NCBI RefSeq assembly: GCF_001279695.1
Contig: NZ_LGDD01000350.1
Location: 70,599 to 134,598 of the forward strand
Length of the DNA: 64,000 nt
From: Streptomyces sp. WM6378
GTDB lineage: Bacteria; Actinomycetota; Actinomycetes; Streptomycetales; Streptomycetaceae
Direction of reading: 5' to 3'
Under the pieces are notes generated by a model. That model had not been told where the DNA came from, ran no database searches, and saw only the letters and a program-made list of their open reading frames with translations. This document shows, piece after piece, positions 59,660 through 64,000 of the stretch. Within the stretch, counting starts at the first letter, position 1. Each line of letters opens with the position of its first letter. The position numbers and the translations under genes were made by a program.

Positions 59660-60088
59660 TCAAGACGCTGAGACTCGGCCCCCGTTCCGCTGCGGAGGCC
59701 GGATGTACGTGAGCGTGTGGTGGGAGACGAGTTTCCCCGACGTGTCGGTCGTCTCCGCGGTCCCGTACACGATCAACCGCCCGGGCCGGACGATCGTCGA
59801 CTCACAGACCAGATCCGTCCGGGCCGGCCCGAGGAAGCTGGTCGTCATCTGCTGGGTCACGGAAGGGTCGTCCTCGCCGAACAGCGACATGATCGCGATC
59901 CAGCAGGTCACATCGGCGAGCGTCATCGCGCACCCGCCCTGGAGCACACCGCCCGGGCGGAAGAGTTCGGGGCGCTGCGGGAGCGAGACTCTGGCCCGCC
60001 CCTCTTTGACGGCTTCGACCCGGAATCCCCACCAGGGTCCGAAGGGGCTGTTATCGAGGACGGCCTGCGCTGCGTCGACATCCATCAT
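59660..60088 (-). CDS. PaaI-family hotdog thioesterase
   Basis: A 142-residue hotdog-fold acyl-CoA thioesterase. Family features are RPELFRPGGVLQGGCAMTLAD with the usual catalytic region (HGG-type, here LQGGCAM) and TSFLGPARTDLVCES. It cleaves small acyl- or aryl-CoA. The His of HGG is Gln here, a known variation. It diverges from a TetR gene whose operator-like dyad lies in the short spacer. The start may be the second Met. Confidence 0.78.
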   Translation of the reverse strand: MMDVDAAQAVLDNSPFGPWWGFRVEAVKEGRARVSLPQRPELFRPGGVLQGGCAMTLADVTCWIAIMSLFGEDDPSVTQQMTTSFLGPARTDLVCESTIVRPGRLIVYGTAETTDTSGKLVSHHTLTYIRPPQRNGGRVSAS

Positions 60089-60095
60089 CGAGGAA

Positions 60096-60116
60096 ACATA
60101 GCATCGTTCGGTATGT
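60096..60116. promoter_or_regulatory. TetR-type operator overlapping the tetR start
   Basis: ACATAGC at 60096-60102 and GGTATGT at 60110-60116 form an imperfect dyad (6 of 7) with a 7-bp spacer, located between the divergent thioesterase and tetR genes. Confidence 0.5.
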
Positions 60117-60730
60117 CACCACGCAGAACCAACGCTGAACGCACCGAGACCACCCGAGCCCAACTCACGGACACCGCACGGGAGTTGTTCGGCGAGCGGG
60201 GGTACTCCTCGACCACCATCGCGGAGATCGCGGAGCACGCCGGACTCACGACGGGTGCGCTGTATCACCACTGGGCGGGCAAGGAGGCGCTCCTCGTGGA
60301 CGTCGTGCACGACATCCACCGCGAGCTCGCGGTACGGATCCGGGCCTTGGGAGCCGTCGAGGACGACCCCATCGCTCAACTCCTGGTCTCAGGACGGGAG
60401 TTCCTCGCGTTCTGCGCCGATCCGGCCGTCGCCCGGCTGCTCCTTCTGGACGCCCCCGCGGTGCTCGGGTACGAGCGCTGGAGGCGGATCGACGAGCGGT
60501 GGTGGCTGTCGACGACGATCCGGCTGGTGGCACGGGCGCGCGCCACGACGACCCGAACCGGCCCCGGAGTCGAGGGCGTCGGCGCGGGAGCCGAGAGCTC
60601 CCGGCAGCTCGCGCTCGCCCTTCTGGGTGCGCTGACGTACCTCGGCCACGAGGTGGCGATGAAGGGCGAGCCGACGGTCACCGGCGCGGGCCGGACCTAT
60701 GAGGTGCTGCTCAAGTCGCTCTTCTCCTGA
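60113..60730 (+). CDS. TetR-family transcriptional regulator
   Basis: A 205-residue TetR repressor. The helix-turn-helix region is YSSTTIAEIAEHAGLTTGAL followed by YHHWAGKEALL (about residues 30-65). The C-terminal ligand domain is typical, with a variable loop. The ATG at 60113 lacks a strong ribosome site, and the dyad overlaps it, consistent with autorepression. It is divergent from the PaaI thioesterase, so an acyl-CoA or aromatic-CoA ligand is plausible. Confidence 0.87.
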   Translation: MSPRRTNAERTETTRAQLTDTARELFGERGYSSTTIAEIAEHAGLTTGALYHHWAGKEALLVDVVHDIHRELAVRIRALGAVEDDPIAQLLVSGREFLAFCADPAVARLLLLDAPAVLGYERWRRIDERWWLSTTIRLVARARATTTRTGPGVEGVGAGAESSRQLALALLGALTYLGHEVAMKGEPTVTGAGRTYEVLLKSLFS

Positions 60731-60757
60731 CCGGACGTACCGCCGGTCCCGTACGGC

Positions 60758-61399
60758 TCACACCCTCGGGCCGAGCCGGGAAACAAGCAACGCCGCTTCC
60801 ACCCGGCTTGAGGCCGATAACTTGATCATGACGCGATGGACGTGCTTCTTGACGGTGTTCTCGGCGATATGGAGGGAGGAGCCGATCTGTTTGTTCGTCA
60901 TGCCGTCGGCGAGCAGCCGAAGAACGTCGTTCTCGCGTGAGGTGAGATTCGACATCGCCCCCGAGGTCGAAGACATCGGGCACCCTTCGCCAATGTCGGA
61001 GAGCCGGTCTCGTGGCAGCAGATAGGCGGCGCAGCCACGGCGGCCGACCAGAGCGATCACGCCGGCAAATTCCTCTTGCAGGATCTCCAGGTCCATGAAT
61101 CCGGCGACCTTGGCCCGTAACGCGTCCTGGATCGTGACGGCGGAGTCGTGGCACCACAGGACGATGACCGAAACGTGGGCGCCGATCAGTTGGACGAGAT
61201 GACGAAGGCTGTCGCCCGTCAGTGTGCGCAGGTTGAGCAGGACGATATCGGGATTTCCGCAGTCGACGGCGGTCAGGATACCGGCCACGTCCTGCGCCAC
61301 GCCGACCACGTCGAGTCCGGGCGCCTCTCTGCTCATGGCCACGAGACCGGATCGGGTCACGACCTGGTCATCGGCGATCAGCACGCGGATCTGAGCCAT
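60758..61399 (-). CDS. Atypical LuxR/NarL-type response regulator without phospho-acceptor Asp
   Basis: A 213-residue two-domain regulator. The receiver has the acidic pair in LIADDQVV. The phosphorylation-site Asp, expected in DIVLLDLRM, reads DIVLLNLRT, with Asn at residue 56. The LuxR output domain is intact (LTSRENDVLRLLADGMTNKQI, SLHIAENTVKKHVHRVMIKL). It probably works without classical phosphorylation. The ATG at 61399 has the usual position before RVLIADD; longer in-frame starts lie in an unconserved leader. No kinase gene is next to it. Confidence 0.88.
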   Translation of the reverse strand: MAQIRVLIADDQVVTRSGLVAMSREAPGLDVVGVAQDVAGILTAVDCGNPDIVLLNLRTLTGDSLRHLVQLIGAHVSVIVLWCHDSAVTIQDALRAKVAGFMDLEILQEEFAGVIALVGRRGCAAYLLPRDRLSDIGEGCPMSSTSGAMSNLTSRENDVLRLLADGMTNKQIGSSLHIAENTVKKHVHRVMIKLSASSRVEAALLVSRLGPRV

Positions 61400-62165
61400 G
61401 TACGGCGTCCCCTTCCCCCGTGCGGCCGCCTGCGGGCCTCTGTGGAGGCCGGGCGTCAGTGCGGCCACGAGATCGAATAAGGCCTGAATGCCGGTCCGCC
61501 ATTGAGTCGCATGTGTCATGGGCCAATGGGGAGAACGGCAAAGAGGTCGGGCCCCGCACCGTCGGCTTCGCGCAGTTCTTCGTGGGTCGAATTTCCATGG
61601 ATCGAATCTCCTGGATCAAATCGATCCGCTGCGATCTCATGCGATACGGCACGGGCGGGGACGGACGGGGACTCCCCAGAGCAAGGCTCAAGTGCGGGTT
61701 GTCCGACTTGCCGCCCCTACTGAGGTATGGCTTTGTCCGAATCCCGTGACACGGGGTCGCTCCACCTTCACTGTGGCCGGCGGGGAAAATCAGCCAAGCG
61801 CGCGAACGTCTCGTGAACACCCAAGGCGTACCCCCTCGGCCCGGTGTCGGGCTCACGGCGAGCGTACCTCACGGTCACTCCCATGGGGAGATCTGAATGA
61901 AATCTTCCGGATGAGAGTATTGACCGCAGCCCAACTCTCCCGAATCAGCCAATCTTTCCGATATCAATCGGCCATTCGGGACCGGGAAGAACACTCCGCC
62001 GAGCACGGATAATCGGCCATAACGCGGCGGCGGGCGTCCGGCGCTTACCAAATCTTGGCTCTACGCAGACGAGTTGCCGACCGGCGCTCCCCCGCTGCGG
62101 CCGCAGCCGACGGACAGTACGGGGCCGCCAACGGCCGCCGTCCGGCGGGTGATTCACTTCGCCGC
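61400..62165. other. Intergenic region, no recognisable gene
   Basis: About 770 bp between divergent genes. All frames are short or compositionally antisense-like. Around 61608-61628 the sequence GATCGAATC / GATCAAATCGATC repeats GATC-containing words and could hold regulatory sites. Confidence 0.45.
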
Positions 62166-63281
62166 ATGGATCTCGCACCAGGGTGCGCAGTGCCCTCGCG
62201 GCCCTGCCCCGCATCGACGGCTCGGGGCGCGCCCCCGTTCGACCCCGAACTGAGCTCGGCACTGGGCAGGTTGGGGGCCGGGGTGACAGAGCCGTTCACC
62301 CCGGAGAACCTGGCGGCTCGGCAGGAACGGGACGCCATGGCGCGGCCCCGGCCGTCGGCGGAGGATCTGCGGGCCGACGGCCAGTTCGAGGTGGAGGAGC
62401 TGCGGGTGCCGGCGGGCGGACGGGACGTCACCTTGGTGAGCGCACGGCCCGCCGGTGTCAGCGGCCCGCTGCCGCTGCTCTACTACCTGCACGGCGGCGG
62501 CATGATCATGGGCAACGCCTGGTCGGTACTCCCGCGCCTGCTGCGCGAATTGGCGCTGCCGCTCAAGCTGGCCGTCATCTCGGTCGAATACCCGCTGGCC
62601 CCGCGGACGCGGCATCCCGGCCCGATCGAGGCCTGCTACGCCGGTTTCGTCTGGGCGGCCGCGCACGCGTCCGGACTGGGCATCGACGCGGACCGCGTCA
62701 TCGTCGGAGGCAAGAGTGCCGGCGGCGGGCTCGCGGCGGCTCTGGCCCTGCTCACCCGTGACCGGTCGGGCCCCGCACCGATCGGCCAGCTGCTCCTGTC
62801 CCCGATGCTCGACGACCGCGACAACACCTGCTCCAGCCATCAGATGGCGGGCGTCGACACCTGGGACAGGACCTCCAACAGCACCGCCTGGCAAGCCCTG
62901 TTGGGGGATCGGTACGGGGCCGAGGACGTGTCCCCCTACGCGGCGCCCGCCCGCGCCACGGACCTGTCCGGGCTGCCCCCGGCGTACATCGAGGTCGGGT
63001 CGGCCGAGACCTTCCGGGACGAGGACGTGGCCTACGCCAACGCGCTCTGGCAGGCCGGCGGCCAGGCCGAACTGCACGTATGGCCGGGCGCCTTTCACGG
63101 CTTCGACACCTTCGCACCCCAGGCGGCCCTCAGCCGGGACGCCCGCGACGCCCGCGCCCGCTGGCTCTGCCGCACCCTCGGGCAGTGCGACGCGAGCGGT
63201 CCCTCGTCATGGCGTCGGGGCACGGGAGGCGGGCCCCGGTCCTCCGAGGACGAGGAGCCCGCGGCCGTCTCCGCCACCTGA
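62166..63281 (+). CDS. HSL-family alpha/beta-hydrolase (esterase/lipase-like)
   Basis: A 371-residue hormone-sensitive-lipase-type esterase. The oxyanion motif LHGGGMIMG is at about residue 109, the nucleophile elbow GKSAGGG (GxSAG) near 181, the acid lies in the EVGSAETFRDED region near 280, and the His in GAFHGFDTF. It hydrolyses short-chain esters or amides in the cytoplasm. The start is uncertain: I chose the ATG at 62166 because the following sequence begins to resemble the family. A longer frame from 62055 exists. A polar C-terminal tail of about 35 residues is unusual. Confidence 0.85.
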   Translation: MDLAPGCAVPSRPCPASTARGAPPFDPELSSALGRLGAGVTEPFTPENLAARQERDAMARPRPSAEDLRADGQFEVEELRVPAGGRDVTLVSARPAGVSGPLPLLYYLHGGGMIMGNAWSVLPRLLRELALPLKLAVISVEYPLAPRTRHPGPIEACYAGFVWAAAHASGLGIDADRVIVGGKSAGGGLAAALALLTRDRSGPAPIGQLLLSPMLDDRDNTCSSHQMAGVDTWDRTSNSTAWQALLGDRYGAEDVSPYAAPARATDLSGLPPAYIEVGSAETFRDEDVAYANALWQAGGQAELHVWPGAFHGFDTFAPQAALSRDARDARARWLCRTLGQCDASGPSSWRRGTGGGPRSSEDEEPAAVSAT

Positions 63282-63682
63282 CCGGAGGGGATGCCGTCGC
63301 AAGGGCGCAGGCGCCGGAGCCCCGGCGGCCTCGCCCTGCCGTCGGCACCGACATCGATCCATCGACGTACTCATCTGCACGATCACCCGGTTGGACCGAG
63401 CCGCATCAGAACCTCGTTAGGGACGGGCCCGTCCTCTTGAGCCGTCGCCCGGCGGCCAGTTGGATGGAGTGCATGAACAGCGGTCTGCGTCACGACGACC
63501 GGCCACCGAATCCGGTGTAGCCCGGTACTGCGCGCTGTTCCCGCGCCGGCTCCCCGAGCCGCGCCTCCCTGACGCCGTATGCCGTCGCCGGTCCCACGCC
63601 GCGACGGCGTACGCGCGCTCTCGTTCCCGCACGTCCGGCCGCCCCAGGGGCGGCCGCGTCATGCCATCACCCGGGATTTCAC
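63282..63682. other. Intergenic region, no recognisable gene
   Basis: About 400 bp of GC-rich DNA between same-strand genes. No conserved frame, tRNA or clear hairpin is visible. It presumably contains the promoter of the SDR gene at 63683. Confidence 0.45.
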
Positions 63683-64000
63683 ATGCCTTCCACATCGCTT
63701 TCCGGCCGCACCGTCCTCGTGACCGGAGCCACCGCGGGGATCGGTTTCGAGACCGCCCGCCGGCTCGCTCAGCACGGTGCGACCGTCCTCGTCCACGGCC
63801 GCACCGCCGAAGAGACCGAAGCCGCGGTCGACGCGCTCATCGCCACCAGCGCCGAGATCGAAACGGCCCAACTCTGCGCCGTGGCGGCCGACTTCACCCA
63901 CCTCGACGAGGTCGAGGCCATGGCCCGCCGGGTCATCGAGACGCATCCGCACCTGGACGTCCTCGTGAACAACGCGGGCATGGCCGCCCCCGAGCGGCAC
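63683..64000 (+). CDS. SDR-family oxidoreductase (partial, runs off right edge)
   Basis: The first 106 residues of a short-chain dehydrogenase. The cofactor loop TGATAGIGFETA, the VHGRTAEE segment (Arg for NADPH preference) and LVNNAGMAAPE are visible. The arrangement resembles the retinol-dehydrogenase/oxidoreductase-like SDRs of about 300 residues. The catalytic YxxxK lies beyond the window. GGGAT before the ATG at 63683 is a modest ribosome site. Confidence 0.85.
   Translation, partial: MPSTSLSGRTVLVTGATAGIGFETARRLAQHGATVLVHGRTAEETEAAVDALIATSAEIETAQLCAVAADFTHLDEVEAMARRVIETHPHLDVLVNNAGMAAPERH

Overview
The window is actinobacterial chromosome and almost certainly Streptomyces. It is very GC-rich, most starts are ATG/GTG with clear GGAGG-type ribosome sites, and it carries lineage hallmarks: a conservon (cvnA-D), a paired clpP3/clpP4-type locus, a SARP regulator and many P450 and TetR genes. 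All calls come from reading the sequence; no database was searched.

Layout. 1-4.1 kb: minus-strand end of a nonribosomal-peptide-type cluster (condensation domain running off the edge, SIS-domain isomerase-like protein, SDR reductase, O-methyltransferase). 4.8-7.8 kb: divergent pair of an N-acyltransferase-like protein and a ThiF/E1-nitroreductase fusion (Rv1355c/MoeY type). 8-10.7 kb: a DLH-fold protein and two clpP genes, one with a degraded triad. 11-13.5 kb: P450, remnants of a BNR-repeat gene and an IS5-type transposase, and a tRNA-Pro. 13.6-30 kb: DUF309 protein, lutABC lactate-utilisation operon, second P450, aldolase/AgaS/DeoR sugar locus, TetR with a perfect operator, PAP2 and DMT membrane proteins, FAD monooxygenase with a GntR-TetR hybrid regulator, and a secreted GH31 glucosidase.

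30.3-45.2 kb is the centrepiece: a biosynthetic cluster for an azoxy natural product related to valanimycin. It has a SARP activator; a VlmA-like aminoacyl-tRNA-dependent transferase; an aldehyde dehydrogenase-type enzyme and class III aminotransferase (probably making a fatty amine); a VlmH-like N-hydroxylase with a VlmR-like flavin reductase; a VlmB-like diiron protein; SRPBCC and small membrane proteins; an MFS exporter with TetR; and VlmK-like (MmgE/PrpD) and VlmJ-like (diacylglycerol-kinase fold) proteins that would convert the serine part into a dehydroalanine unit. The most striking point is a type II, serine-type tRNA with an aberrant anticodon arm just upstream of the VlmJ-like gene. 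It is preceded by the same triple 11-bp-spaced GTCTCAG repeats found in front of the main biosynthetic operon. Because the pathway consumes seryl-tRNA and no seryl-tRNA synthetase gene lies in this stretch, I propose a cluster-dedicated tRNA-Ser that feeds the pathway rather than the ribosome.

45.3-64 kb: a second tRNA-Pro duplicated with its 5' flank, a Gfo/Idh oxidoreductase, an acyl-CoA dehydrogenase homologue without the usual catalytic Glu, the conservon with a GAF protein, two decayed regulator genes, a class A penicillin-binding protein, a small unexplained operon with two different diiron-type enzymes plus an amino-acid dehydrogenase, a thioesterase/TetR pair, a response regulator lacking its phospho-acceptor Asp, an HSL-type esterase, and an SDR cut off by the right edge.
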